Origin: Dermatemys mawii
Lineage: Eukaryota > Chordata > Testudines > Dermatemydidae
Assembly: GCA_007922305.1 (NCBI GenBank)
Contig: ML677348.1
Coordinates: forward strand, 22,908,667 to 22,972,666
Direction: 5' to 3'
Length of the DNA: 64,000 nt
Shown here: piece after piece, positions 22,860 through 34,361 of the stretch
Layout: each line of letters starts with the position of its first letter
How positions within the stretch are numbered: the stretch's first letter is position 1
Program-made: the position numbers and the translations under genes
The notes under the pieces: generated by a model
The model's database searches: none
What the model was told of the DNA's origin: nothing
The model's input: the letters and a program-made list of their open reading frames with translations, nothing else

Positions 22860-24178
22860 TTTCTCATTGCCATTGACTAGTTCAGAGGATGGTGGGAGAC
22901 AAAGGAAAGGGGGATGGAACTTGAAATCTCAGGCAAGTAATATAGTGTGAGCTGTGTGGCTTCATCTTCATTAGGTGGAAAAGTGAGGAAAATGCTTTTG
23001 GTGTTTCCCCATCTCTGTTACAAGAAAATAATCGGGATGAGTCACACAAACTGAAGGAGGTATTTAGTATAATTTATTAAATTAATATAATTTATTATTT
23101 GTTTTATTGTTGCTCTGAATAAACTCATCAAACAATAGCACAACACACATGTCGCTTGCTGTTAGTTCTGCCTTGGAACCTGAATTTCTGACTTTTTAAA
23201 TCCCGTCTTCATCTTTTTTCAGTTGCTGTGGTAGGAACTTTTTACTTCCTTCACTGTTGCAGTTCACTGATTAGAGATTCATTAGCAAACCTCATGAAAA
23301 ATGTGATGGTTTCTAGTTATAATCATTTCCATGTGTTTTTAGAAACAACCTTTAACCCAAAGAATTTTAGCTCAAAAGCAGAGCAGCAGTGAAGCAATGG
23401 CAGAGCACTTATTAGTATGTATGAGTATTAGTGTAGCTAAGTGCATGTGGGTCCTTTCCCCAGATGAATGAAAAACAACACTGTACTCCACCTTCAAGGT
23501 CAGAGAAATATTTCATTTGTATGTGCGTGTAGCAATGTCATTGTTCATGTGCCTACTGGTATGCTGATAGGCATACTATTAGAACTGGGAAAAAATACAT
23601 AAACTTGTCTGCTTTCACTTTTTATTTCCTTTGACTATTTTTACCCAGTGAAATATAGAAATCTAGACCATGTAATCAGATCATGCATGCAATTCCCACT
23701 TCCTCCATTTGTAGCAGTGTCCAAGGATGATGGAAGATCCACTCTTTCCTCTTGTGGATTGTCTTTTATGTAGATGAAAATGTGTTTTCATAGCCATAAA
23801 TTAGCACAACGAGGCCTTATGATACTCAGTATGATTTATTTTGCTGCCAGAGGAGGAGCACATTTAAGATTTATGATGCATTTAATCTTTTATTGCTAAA
23901 GTTCTTACATAGTCTTGTCGACTCATTTCTAGATAAGACATTGACTGTGGTTGGATTAGAACTTCAACAACCACAAGTTGTAACAATGTTTTAAAATAAA
24001 TATGCCAATATATCAAACAATTATTTTATAAATTACTATTTCAAATGTATCCATGTGTCATGGAGAAGTAATAGCAGCTTCAACATCAATAAAAGATCAA
24101 ATATTTATACCAAAAGAAAAGTACAGTAATTATAACAAATTAAGAAAGCTTTGTTATAAAATGACCACTGGACTCCAA
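22860..24178. other. No feature recognised
   Basis: AT-rich. A short AT run (attaaattaatataatttatta near 23075) is the only local peculiarity. Confidence 0.45.
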
Positions 24179-24426
24179 GGCCCAGGTTTTTAAAGGTATT
24201 TAGGCACTGCTATGCTTAGCATTGAAATGCCGAAATGATTTAGGAGCCTAAATATAATTTTCAAAGGGGATGGGGATTTAGGTGCCTAAATCCTATCAAC
24301 TGTCAATGGGATTTTAATTCCTAAGTGCCTAAATCCCTATTGAAAATGAAATTTGAGTTCCTAAATCAGTTAGCTGTTACTACACTGATTACAGCAATGC
24401 CTTAATGACTTTAAAAATCTGGGCCT
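24179..24426. mobile_element. MITE with 'ttaggc/gcctaa' motifs
   Basis: The ends ggcccaggtttttaaaggt and acttt-aaaaatctgggcc are inverted. The interior repeats ttaggcac, gcctaaat and aggtgcctaaatcc in both orientations. The outer 8-mers (gactccaa/gattcctt) match only 5 of 8. Confidence 0.75.
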
Positions 24427-24554
24427 GATTCCTTTGGAGAAGGAAGGCTCATGATCTTGTTATGGTAGTGAAGCCTTGGTGCTGCACAGCATCCAATTCA
24501 TCTCGCTCTGCTGAGCAGGGAGCAAGGCACTGAAAGTCATTTGTAAAATACAAG

Positions 24555-25205
24555 ATATTGCACAGACAAGGTGGGAGAAGTAATATCTTTCATTGGACCA
24601 CCGTTTCTTGGTGAGAGAGACATGCCTTCGAGCCACACAGAGCTCCTCGGGGAAACATCCTCTCAGCGGCACAGCAGAATGCAAGGTGGAACACATTGTT
24701 TAACATAAGTAGTCAGTAGCATAGCTAGGGGGGATTAAGGGGAGCGGCTGCTCCCCCTGAGACCAGATTCCCCCAAATGGCGCCTTTTTTAAATTCACCG
24801 GGTGGGTGGAGCAGGGGGGACTTGTGGAGCTGCCGCCGAAACGCTGCCGCTGGACAAAGTGGCAAACTGGGTCCATCCGCCAAAATGCCGCCGAAAGGGC
24901 TCCACTTCTTTTGGCGGTATTTCAGCGGCCATACCCACTTCACCACTTTGTCCAGTGGCGGCGGCGTTTCGACAGCACCTCCACCAGGTCAATTTTCATT
25001 TTTTTCCCTGCAGTTTCCTGGCAGTGGCACCTTCTTTTTTGGTCATCACTCCCCCTCCTGTTCAAACCTGGCTACGCCTCTGTAAGTAGTTGGCACGTAT
25101 TGTAAGGAACCATTCAAGGTAGAGTGGTCTGTAGGCACAGGACAGAAAAAGGGAGTTAGTGGGTTACAGGTTATTGTAATAAGCTGTAAATCCAATGTCT
25201 CTCTT
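24555..25205 (-). mobile_element. PLE-terminus-like repeat, split by a MITE
   Basis: The left part (24555-24713: aggtgggagaagtaatatc, cattggaccacc, gagagagacatgccttcgag) and right part (25091-25205: ccattcaagg, ttagtgggttacaggtt, ccaatgtctctcttcagcc) are collinear with a reptile repeat I remember as Penelope-type. Its antisense shows a degraded core-stem-GAAAGC layout like the other PLE termini. The family name is from memory. Confidence 0.5.
24714..25082. mobile_element. hAT-type fold-back MITE, 369 bp
   Basis: The ends cagtagcatagctag / ctggctacgcctctg are flanked by a perfect 8-bp TSD, taagtagt (24706-24713 and 25083-25090). An internal GC-rich inverted repeat (near 24833-24862 and 24942-24978, with cactttgtccag and ctggacaaagtg) makes it a fold-back. 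It cleanly splits the PLE-like repeat around it. Confidence 0.95.
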
Positions 25206-25216
25206 CAGCCCATGAA

Positions 25217-26088
25217 CAGGGTATGTCCGCACAGCACAGAAAAACCGATGGCTGGCCTCTGCCAGCCAACTTGAGCTCCCGGGTTGTTTTATTCCTGTGT
25301 AGACTTCTTGGCTTGGGATGAAGCCCTGGCTCTAGGCTCCTGTGGGGTGGGAGGGACCCAGAGTAAGTTTGCCAACTTTCTCATTGCAGAAAACCAAACA
25401 CCCTTTCCCCTGCTACCCCTTCTCCAAGGCCACCCCCCGCCACTTACTCCATCCCATCTCCCTCCATCACTCACTCTCCCCCACCCTAGCTCACTCACTC
25501 ATTTTCACCGGGCTGGAGCAGGGAGTTGAGGTGAGGGAGGGGGTGAGGCACGGGCTGGTGGTGTGGACTCTGGGGTGGGGCCAGAAATGAGGGCTTCTAA
25601 GCATGGGAGGAGACTCTGGGCTGCAGCAGTGTGGGTTGAGGTGCAGGAGGGGTGAGGAGTGCAGGCTCTTGGCTGCGCTTACTGTAGGTGTCTCCCGGAA
25701 GCAGCAACAAGTCCCTCCAGCTCGTAGGCAGAAGCATGGCCAGGTGGCTCTGTGCGCCACCCCCCAACTTCAGGCTCCACCCCTGCCTTCAGGTGCTACC
25801 TCTTTCTGCAGGCGCCAGCCCTGCATCTCCCATTGCTCAGGAACCATGGCCAATGGGAACTGCAGAGCTAGCATTCAGGGCGGGGGCAGCACATAGAGCT
25901 CCCCGGCTGCCCCTGCACCTAGGAGCTGGACATGCTGGCTGCTTCCAGGAACCACGGGGCTCCCAGAGCTCAGTCTCCAGCCTGAGCTTGAAAGTTTACA
26001 CAGCAATGAAACAGCTCTTCAGCCCAAGCCCGAGTCAGCTGGCACAAACCAGCTGTGTTTTTTTCTTTGCTGCGTAGACATTCCCTTA
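25217..26088. mobile_element. 'gggtatgtc' MITE with a second repeat inside
   Basis: The left end cagggtatgtccgcacagc and right end gctgcgtagacattccctta are inverted. Subterminal ctggcc/agctggc and gagctc-type blocks match the copies at 30010, 32283 and 61602. The interior is interrupted by about 575 bp of unrelated GC-rich sequence. Confidence 0.75.
25365..25940. repeat. GC-rich repeat nested in MITE
   Basis: It starts near gtttgccaactttctcattgc and runs through C/T-rich then G-rich sequence to about gacatgctggctgcttcc. It resembles a reptile dispersed repeat, but no TSD or inverted ends could be read. Open frames here are compositional. Confidence 0.45.
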
Positions 26089-27635
26089 GCGTCCAGCAGA
26101 GTTATGAATTTAAGCTTCAAGGCTCGTCTTGTAGGGTTTTCTTAGAGGATGAGCACTGATAGGTCAGATATACAGTGATCACTGTGTGAAAAGTGTTCAC
26201 CCATAGGTGGTAGGATACTTTTGTCTTTTATGATTTTCCTGTGAGAGGTCACTCAAGAGCATAATGATTGTCTGGCATCACTGAATGCAACATATTTTAC
26301 AAAAAATTGTAGACTAGCTCCAGTTCATTAGACATCTTTAATTCCTAGTCTGGGCAATGGCTTTCACCGCAAGGGAAACTAGAAAAAGACACCAAAATAA
26401 AATCCCCATCAGTTGCCCAGGTACTCATTAAATGTACCAATTTTGGGGGTGAGTCAGACACATTTTTCTAATGATACTCTGTGATAACTATTTGCAGGGC
26501 TCATGCAATGTAAGAGGCAGGAAATCCAGGCATGTGTGGTTATGTAGAAATCAAAGTAAAGTTTCTTTCATTTTTGCATTGTTCAGTATTTTATATGTCA
26601 GATTTTAAAGCTCAGTAAAAAGTAAAAGAATGCATTAGTGCTTCCAAGAAAAACTCTTTTATATGTTTGGCACAGAATGACCTGCCTGCTAGCAGAGAGG
26701 CCAACAACTGAACAAAGAAGAGAGATAGACAGCTTCCTTTCAGAGAGGATAAATTGGCATTCTCTGGATTTTATGAAAGTTTGTGTCTCCAAGACCTCAG
26801 TAGAATGGTGTTCTGCATTACAATAGTTGCACCTGAAAAAAAAGAAGGAAAGATATTTCTTTTTTTTTTCATTTTACTTCAGGATATTAAAATATCCAAG
26901 TGCGCTGTTTTTCTGGATAACTTAATTGCCATTTAGGAGTCAAAATAAAGTGTCCAATATTTTTTTTTTTTTTACAGTTGAAATTTAAAAGCACCTCCAG
27001 ATTACAGGAGTGTTCTTACATGTGAGTGTGTGTTGTGGGTGAGAAATCAAGCCCTCAGGACTCATCACATTCTTTGTTCAGTTTGCACATCCCGTATATT
27101 TCATGGTATAGATAAAATAACAGTAAAACATTAAAGTTTACATTTATTAAGAAAAAAAAAGAGAAACAGAAAATAGTACACGTATTTAATGCAGCTGAGT
27201 ATTAAGAACTATTACTTTGGAATTTCCTGAGAATTCTGTGCTTGATTTTTTGTCCTTAACAATAAATTGGGTTTCTTCATTTAACTTTTTTTTAAATAAA
27301 GAAAAGAAAAAAAATTATTAATGCTTTAAAGATGCCTAAGTGGTGCTAAAGCACTTTAGGAGCACCTCAGTGCAACTAAACACCACTGCTAAATCACTGT
27401 AACAATGCATTCTTATCTGTGTATCTGTCTAAATATGTAGTCTTGGAGGCCTTATCTATGCATGTCCAATGTTCTAGATCTGTCTAAGATAAAGGCAACA
27501 GAAAAAAAAAAAGGAATAGGAAATTTTAGAGAGTTTGATAATGCTAAGTATACTGCGACAAATGTATCCCAGTGTAATCCCATTTAATTAGTTGAGTTAT
27601 TTGGACTCTAGACTTTAGAAATACAGTACTAGACC
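26089..27635. other. No feature recognised
   Basis: AT-rich, with short poly-T (26855-26866, 26960-26974) and poly-A runs that could be worn retroposon tails. No body could be identified. Confidence 0.4.
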
Positions 27636-27835
27636 TAGACCTTATTGTTATTGATTACAGTACTGTCTAGAAGCCCCAACTGAGATCATGACATAGGCAC
27701 CATACAAACACATAGTAATAGATAGTCCCTACCCTAAAGAGTTAACCATCTAGACAAGGCAGACAAAAGTTGAAACAAAGGAAATACTATTTCCACTTTG
27801 CAGAATGGGAATTGAGACACAGAGAGCTTAAGGCC
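27636..27835. repeat. MIR/L2-type tail fragment
   Basis: Blocks tattgttattgattacagtac, ggcaccatacaaacacatag, agtccctaccctaaagag and gaattgagacacagagag follow the order of a CORE-SINE/L2 3' segment. Confidence 0.65.
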
Positions 27836-28547
27836 AAAATTGTCAAACGTATCTACTAGTTTTGAATGTCCAACTTGAGACTTCTAGGGCCTAATTTTTC
27901 AGAGTACTTAGTATTCTTGTGTCACTTTGTATGATCAAAGCACAGCTCCCGTTGACTTTGGTCGCAGCTGTGATTGTTCATCTGGACACTCAGAAAAGGA
28001 GGAACATGCAGTGGCACCTGTACAAAATTTGTTATATGTTTTTTGCCTAGAATCTCAAAGAAACTCTGTGTTACAGGCAGCGATAGAATCCAGTTCTCTG
28101 GGACGGAGTTCATCAGCCTTAACCACGAGCCCATCCCTTCTCTTCCTGCAATCCCTTGCCTTATTGAGATAGACAAGAGCCTCTTTCACGGCATAATTCA
28201 GATCCATTCAGTAATGCTACCTGGGCAGCCGCCGTGACCCCACACACAATCCATCCTGTGCACTGAATGAAGAAGTTGCTCTGTCGGGGAGGGGGAAATA
28301 TTTTGGGATTATATAATTAAAGATGGTATTATATACGTATGCACAAGAGGGCCTAATTAAGGTTACCTTAATTCTGTCATTTTGTAAATATTGAGAGCTT
28401 GACTTTGCAACCTTCATGTTCTTTTAACGTAGTTTTTAAAGATGTAATTACCTAGGTTTAAAAAACTGTCTGAAAGAAAAAAATTCTGCCATGTGAAATC
28501 GTATTGGACACCCCAACCGCCGTACAGGTTCATAGTAGCTCTGACAC

Positions 28548-28669
28548 TAGGGTGACCAGACAGCATATGTGAAAAATTGGGACGAAGTGGGAGGTAATAG
28601 GAGCTCATATAAGAAAAACACCCAAAAAACAGGATTGTCCCTTTAAAATTGGGACATTTGGTCACTCTA
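28548..28669. mobile_element. hAT-type MITE, TAGGGTGACC family, copy 3
   Basis: A 122-bp element with ends TAGGGTGACCAGA / TTTGGTCACTCTA and a perfect 8-bp TSD, tctgacac (28540-28547, 28670-28677). It has the same length as copies 1 and 2. Confidence 0.95.
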
Positions 28670-28796
28670 TCTGACACACAGGTCCAAAGCACAGACCTCT
28701 GCCATTTGAATTAATGTAATAACTGGTGATAGTACTAGGCAGCTGGTCCTCTCTGTTGACCAGGCACTAGGTAAGACACACATTTTGCCAGGAATC

Positions 28797-28918
28797 AGTG
28801 GGGTAGCCGTGTTAGTCTGGAATGGCAGAAGTGACAAAGAGTCCTGTGGCACCTTAAAGACTAACTAACTTTAGCTAGTCTTTAAGGTGCCACAAGACTC
28901 TTTGTCACGTTTTGCCAG
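28797..28918. repeat. PLE terminal fragment folded back on itself
   Basis: After ggggtagccgtgttagtctgg, the block gtgacaaagagtcctgtggc...gactaact (28830-28867) is followed by its own inverted copy agtctttaaggtgccacaa...tttgtcac (28877-28908). The left arm matches the 315/3239 PLE repeat. There is no coding part. Confidence 0.85.
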
Positions 28919-30009
28919 AGAGTTTCACAGTTTGCTAGTCACAGAAGAATTTTAGGACTCAGGAATCCTGGGTTGTTTCAGATTCTGGCGGGGAGTGTTC
29001 CTTGTAGTTACAGATCCTTCTCCCTCTCTCTCCTGCAACTTACTGCCTTCTTCCCCTGTTCCAGAGCATGTCCCTCCCCAGCCTGTCTCCTTCATCCACT
29101 ATTCACCCTGTTCCTGTCCCATTTTCCCTTCTCGTCTCCTCCGCCCGGCTCTCAAGTCAGGATTTTTCCTTCTTTTTTCCTGCATACTACTGGGCACCCG
29201 CAGTGGGGTCATTGAAAGCACAGAACAGGCAGTCTCCATGATCTTAGGTCAGGTGTTCAGCATCACAGCAGCTAGAAGTAGCAATTGTAGCAAAAGTCCT
29301 GCTCAGCCTTGTGCTGGCTGATCTGGAGATGGAGCATGCTTGGTGTGGTTGTGATGGAGCTATATAGCTCATGCTTGCAGCTGATGTAACATATGAAATA
29401 TTTGCTGCTTGAATCTAACAAACCTATGCAAAGAGTAATTTTCAGAGGATTATGATGCAGCCAAAATTGGGTGACTTTCATATGGACAGCAAGTAGCTGT
29501 CCTCTGACCCCACAGAAAATGCAACGGAAAAGAATACTATCATGGGAAGTGTTATGTACATTTAACTACAGGTGTCACTACCAGCTCTACTCATAGCTAT
29601 GATGGTGTGTACCAGGTGTTTGACCTCTGCCCTACCCAAGACCTCAGTTCTTTGGTGCACCAAACCTGACAGGGGAGTCCTTTGGGAGGGAAAGAGCAGT
29701 GAGTCAAGTCCTCCAGGAGCTGCCTAGAGAGGCCACTAAGGACCAGCTGTTGGTGAAATCAACAAAAATTGGTCCACTAGCAGCTGGAAAGGCTCTGAGC
29801 ATACAGAAACCAATAAGAACTCAGCAAGCAATATAAAAAGAGCTGATTGCCTCCTCTAGGAGATGGTTGTTGATGAATCTGGAACAGGGGAGGAAGGATC
29901 TCCCCTGTTTTAACCCAAAAGCCTGCTGCGTCAGGAGCCTAACTTTGGCTGTACTTTTCGGTTGAGCCCGCAAAAGATAGTTTTGTTTTACATTGTGGAA
30001 TTTAAAGCC
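28919..30009. other. No feature recognised
   Basis: Mixed composition with a C/T-rich segment at 28998-29180. The open frames here have no domain. Confidence 0.4.
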
Positions 30010-30300
30010 CAGGGCGATGTCTACACTGCAATTAAAAACCTGCAGCTGGCCCATGCCAGCTGCCTTGGGCTCGTGGGGCTTGGCTAAGGGGCTGTTTAAT
30101 TGCAATGTAGATGTTCAGGCTCAAGCTGGAGCCCGGCGTCTAGAACCCTGTGAGGTGGGGGATTTCCAGAGCTCAGGCTGCAGCCCAAGTCCAAACGTCT
30201 ACCCTGCAATTAAACAGCCCCTTAGCCTAAGCCTTGTGAGCCTGAGTCAGCTGGCATGGGCCAGCTGCAGGTGTCTAATTGTATTGTGGACATACCTAAG
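30010..30300. mobile_element. 'gggtatgtc' family MITE, intact
   Basis: The inverted ends cagggcgatgtctacac / gtggacatacctaag extend inward through cagctggcccatgccagctg and ctggcatgggccagctg. An inner pair, gctgtttaattgcaatgtaga and ctaccctgcaattaaacagc, is also inverted. At 291 bp it is the cleanest copy of this family here. Confidence 0.85.
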
Positions 30301-30959
30301 GTGGCTATGCGGAGTTTGGATATTGATTGACTGCTTTAAAATTAAAAGGAGCTTGTTTTGCAAGGTGCTGCACTGCTTCAGGCCATTATCAGACCACTTA
30401 CAATTTGTTTCTGCTGCAGTTAGAGCTGTGAAAATAGGACCCAGAATCCAAACAAGGGCTGTTCATCACCTTAACCAACCAAAACCCAATGGTTTTGGGG
30501 ACCATTACATCCCTGAAGCAGTGAAGACAGTTACTAGTCCAAACAGAAGTTACTGACTTTTCACCAACCCTTTCAATCCAGCCTGTTTTGCCTTTGTGCT
30601 ATCAAACTTTTTAGGAGTCATGCTAAGTGGTGTGCACAATAAGAGGAATAAATAATAACAGGAGTTCCTGCTATGGAAGGTACTATAATTTTAATGGCAC
30701 ATGACTTGGAAATTCATTACAAAGAAAGAGAATGTTCTGCAGTCTGATTCTCTTGTGTGTACTCCATCCCTCCTTAACAAATTGCAAAGGCTAGGATCTG
30801 TTTCTTTATATTTTAAAAATAAAATAACCAAGAATAAAGCAATGCATGTCCCATATGTGACAGAAATGGAGACAGACTGGAGAAGAGAAATATAACTTTA
30901 AAATAAAAATGGAAAGATTTCTATTTATCTTCATATTACCTTGTGATTTAAAGCCAAAT

Positions 30960-31150
30960 GACCACATCCTCTGTTTCTGTTTGCCTGTTTGCCAGAAGCA
31001 GAGAATGGGCGATGGGATGGATCATTTGATGATTACTTGTTCTGTTCATTCCCCCTAGGGCACTTGGCATTGGCCACTGTTAGAAGACAGGATACTGGGC
31101 TAGATGGACCTTTGGTCTCACCTAGTATGGCCGTTCTTATGTTATTTTCT
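30960..31150 (+). repeat. CR1 LINE 3' end
   Basis: gcacttggcattggccactg, agacaggatactgggctag, atggacctttggtctcac and tatggccgttcttatg form the typical 3' end of a sauropsid CR1 subfamily. The copy is strongly 5'-truncated. Confidence 0.75.
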
Positions 31151-31571
31151 TCTTGTGCACCAGCAGCAGTTTACTATATTTCAATCAGTTACATCTGGTC
31201 AAATGCACTGAAGGTAATGGGGCTGCACAGATGTCACTGAGGGTCTACTTGAAGACAGTGGGATAGTAGATGTGTAAACAATGGCTTGATTTGATTTGCA
31301 GAACACTTTTTACTGATAATGCACCAGGAGGAAAAAAATCCATCTCATTTTCAGATCCACGTTTGAGTTTGCAGAGCTGGAAGTTAGGAGAAAAAAAATA
31401 TTTTTATTTATAAATTGATATATTTGTATATTAAGTCAATGAAAGACAATAAATATGAAACAACATAAAGACATTCCACAGTATAACTTTTCTTTAAACC
31501 CATTATACATGGGTTGTAACTTAATTTGACTGTTAATTGACTGTTGCAGAAACCACAGTTTTCAGGATCAT

Positions 31572-31675
31572 TAGTCTTAGGCAGTTTTCAGGATCACTAG
31601 TCTTAGGCACCATTGCTTNNNNNNNNNNTAGTCTTAGGCAGTTTTCAGGATCACTAGTCTTAGGCACCATTGCTT
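31572..31675 (+). repeat. 47-bp sequence duplicated on both sides of an assembly gap
   Basis: 31572-31618 and 31629-31675 are identical and separated by ten N. Within each copy about 24 bp (around ttttcaggatca.tagtcttaggca) also repeats with sequence further left (31558). It is most likely an unmerged contig overlap over a small tandem repeat. Confidence 0.9.
31619..31628. other. Assembly gap (10 N)
   Basis: Ten ambiguous bases. The open frame running through them is not meaningful. Confidence 1.
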
Positions 31676-32282
31676 CCACTCGTCTGTGTGTGTCAGGAAC
31701 ACATCAATATAGTATGTTAAATGGTGTGTAAAATTCTGTCCTAAACCTCCACTGGAGAATTTGGATAACTTTGAAAGTCTCATGGAAAGGAAGGACTATA
31801 TTTACTGTTTTGAAATTAAAGTGTGTTTTAAAAGGGATAAAGTTGCTAAGTCAAATTTATGTTTGTTTTTCCCCTTCAGAATTCCAAAAGTGATTGGACT
31901 ATGCAGTTCTATGGATTTATCATTTGCCAAATTTCATATTTTTTTAACTCAAAAGCCACCTTCTATTATAAGAACACTACGAAGCATTAAAAATGTCTTT
32001 TGCACTCCTAGACACATACAAATGGCCCAGATTTAAATTGTTTGTGACAAGAAAGCATTCCCAGGCTGAAGTCTTCTGTGCCAAGTGTTCGTTTATAGTG
32101 AATGTTTAAAGCCAAATTCTAAACCACCGAATAACAAGGTTTATGATAAAAATCCAGCCTTGATTACATCAGCATTGTTGAGCACAATCATACTATTTAG
32201 GGGTTGTCTACACAGGAAAAAAGTCTGCAATAGCTGGTATGCACTAGCTACTCTGCACTAATTCCCCATGTGGACACTCTTT

Positions 32283-32667
32283 GGGTATGTTTACACAGCA
32301 AAGAAATACCCACAGCTGGACTCTGCCAGCTGACTTGGGCTCGGGGGACTCAGCTTTGGGGCTGTTTCATTGCTGTATAGATTTCTGGACTCAGCCTGGA
32401 GCCCAGGCTCTAAGATAGGGTTGCCAATCCTCCAGGAATTAAAGATTAATCTTTAATTAAAGATTATGTCATGTGTTGTAACCTCGAGGAATATGTCCAA
32501 CCACAACCGGCAACTCTACTCTAGAATCCTTGGGTGGGAGGGTCCCAGAGTTTGAGTCCAGAAGTTTACACAGAGGTTGAACAGCCCTGTAGCCTCAGCA
32601 CCGTGATCCTGAGTTGGCTGGCCTGGGCCAGTCACCGGTATTTCTTTGCTGTGTAGACATACCCTTA
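32283..32667. mobile_element. 'gggtatgtc' family MITE, middle level of the nest
   Basis: The ends gggtatgtttacacagcaaagaaa / tttctttgctgtgtagacataccc are strong inverted repeats. It carries a smaller MITE at 32416-32518. Confidence 0.85.
32416..32518. mobile_element. 103-bp MITE, innermost level, TAGGGTTGCC ends
   Basis: The ends TAGGGTTGCC / GGCAACTCTA are flanked by 8-mers ctctaaga (32408-32415) and ctctagaa (32519-32526) that match 6 of 8. It contains an AT palindrome, taaagattaatctttaatta. Confidence 0.8.
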
Positions 32668-32845
32668 TTGCTCACTAAAGAGTGCCTTTGTGTGCATTAG
32701 CTTAATGCACTTTGGAAGTGTACTATGCTAAACTACCTGAAGATACTTTTAATGTACAGTAAGAGTTAGTGTGGAGTAGCAAGTGCACTTTAAATTCACA
32801 TCCTAGCTTAGTGTGTACTATCTTCCTCATGTAGATAAGCCCTTA

Positions 32846-33921
32846 GCCTTTCCAGTGTATCCATAATCAGTCATTTACAAGCTCACTCATTTTTATAACA
32901 AGTTTTTTAATTCTACATTCTTGATCTTTCAAACCCCACTAAAACAATATTGATGTTTGTTGTATTTTAGGGGGGCGGTGTTGGTAGTAAAAATGTGACA
33001 CAAACATTCTGAATTTACATTATAGCTAATGTGCATCAAACAACTTTCCTTTTTATCTATGGCTACAGAAAGCTTATATTGTAGTTCTGATAAACTGTCT
33101 CTGCCTTTGTCTGTGAAACATTTTTTTTTCCTGCAGTGTTCAGAAAAATTCACAGGATTTTTCACATCTCTGCCTGTGTGTATACTATAATGCCTAGGTT
33201 TACAAGTAGACAAGTGTCAGTCATAAAACAGGAATGGCTAGATCTATAGAAAGGAAATAGGGAGTGCAAGGTTCTGAAGACTACTTCAAGTGATTGAGAA
33301 AAAAAATCATAGCCAGTGATAACAAATGCCACCCTAGAGTAAAGAAAAAAATAAGGAAAGAGAAGTAAAGATTTTGCTAAGAAAGGAAACAGAGAAGATG
33401 TGCAAAGTGAAATCAATTATACACTTGTGGATAACCGTGGAGTTACTTTCAGAGAACAGACCTGGAGAAAAACATGTTTGAGGGAGGATGGATGAAAGGA
33501 GAGGAGATAAGTCAATGGGATAATCGAAATCTGGCTGTTTGGATTACAATATTGATAAGGGAGAGGAGTCTGCTCTAGAAAGGCAGGGGGATGATACTCT
33601 GGTCTTAAAAGTAAGGATGGGAAGAGAATCAAAGGGGATAGGGAGAGGGAAGTCTCTCAACAGGTCTGTCAAGCTCTGAAATCCATTATATTTTTCATTC
33701 ACTCTGTTGATTGCTGGTATTGAAAGTGACAGGATAAGGTTTTGAGGATCACTGTTTTGCAAGATCATTTTTTCCATTCACAGAGCAGGGATTTTGGCAC
33801 ACACAGTACTGTATGTCAAACAGTGAGCCAGAAAGGAGAACACCAGTCGTCTAAGATAAGAAGGGGAAAGAGATTTATACTGGAAACCCATTCAGAGAGC
33901 TCTGGGGTGGATTGGGATAGT
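32846..33921. other. No feature recognised
   Basis: AT-rich, with purine-rich runs (33300-33400, 33550-33660). The minus-strand open frames here have no domain. Confidence 0.4.
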
Positions 33922-33929
33922 TCCAAGGC

Positions 33930-34361
33930 CAGGGCTAAAAGTAATTAAAAGGACTTACCGGTACTCTGGAGTCCTGAGGGGGCGGGCCCTCGACCAGAAG
34001 AGGCGTGGCCTCTACCGGAAGACGCGGTGCCAGCTCGGGTGGCAATTTTAAGGGCCTGGGGCTCCAGCTGCCGCTATTCTCTGGGACCCTTCAAATTATC
34101 CCCGAAGCCCTGCTGCCGGATCCCTGGGGTAGAGATGGCAGGGGCTCCAGCAGCTATTTAAAGGGCCCGAGATGGTAGAGGCAGGAGGACCCCAGGCCCT
34201 TTAAATAGTGCCCAAGCCCTGCTGCCAGAGCCCTAGGGAGGTGGCGGTGGGGCTTTGGTGGCTATTTAAAGGGCCCGGGGCTCCAGCCTCCACTACTGCC
34301 CTGGGCCCTTTAAATAGGCGCTGGAGCCCTGGAATAGCGGACCAGCTTACTTTCACCTCTG
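33930..34361. mobile_element. hAT-type GC-rich MITE with repeated tttaaagggcc palindromes
   Basis: The ends cagggctaaaagtaa / ttactttcacctctg are flanked by a perfect 8-bp TSD, tccaaggc (33922-33929 and 34362-34369). The interior alternates ctatttaaagggcc and ggccctttaaatag units four or more times, with near-identical spacers (agccctgctgcc). Confidence 0.95.

Larger units (their letters stand above)
32199..32845. mobile_element. Outer MITE of a three-level nest
   Basis: The ends ggggttgtctacacagg and catgtagataagccctta are inverted. Subterminal actctgcactaattccccatg and gtagcaagtgcac belong to the same element. It is split by the MITE at 32283-32667. Confidence 0.65.

Noticed and set aside
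25491..26077. Overlapping Pro/Ser-rich frames
   Set aside because: They fall in nested GC-rich repeats within the 25217-26088 MITE.
31537..31731. 64-codon open frame across the N gap
   Set aside because: It includes ambiguous residues and an artefactual duplication.
33162..33777. Series of minus-strand open frames as a possible multi-exon gene
   Set aside because: Different frames, no splice consensus pattern that I could support, and no domain.
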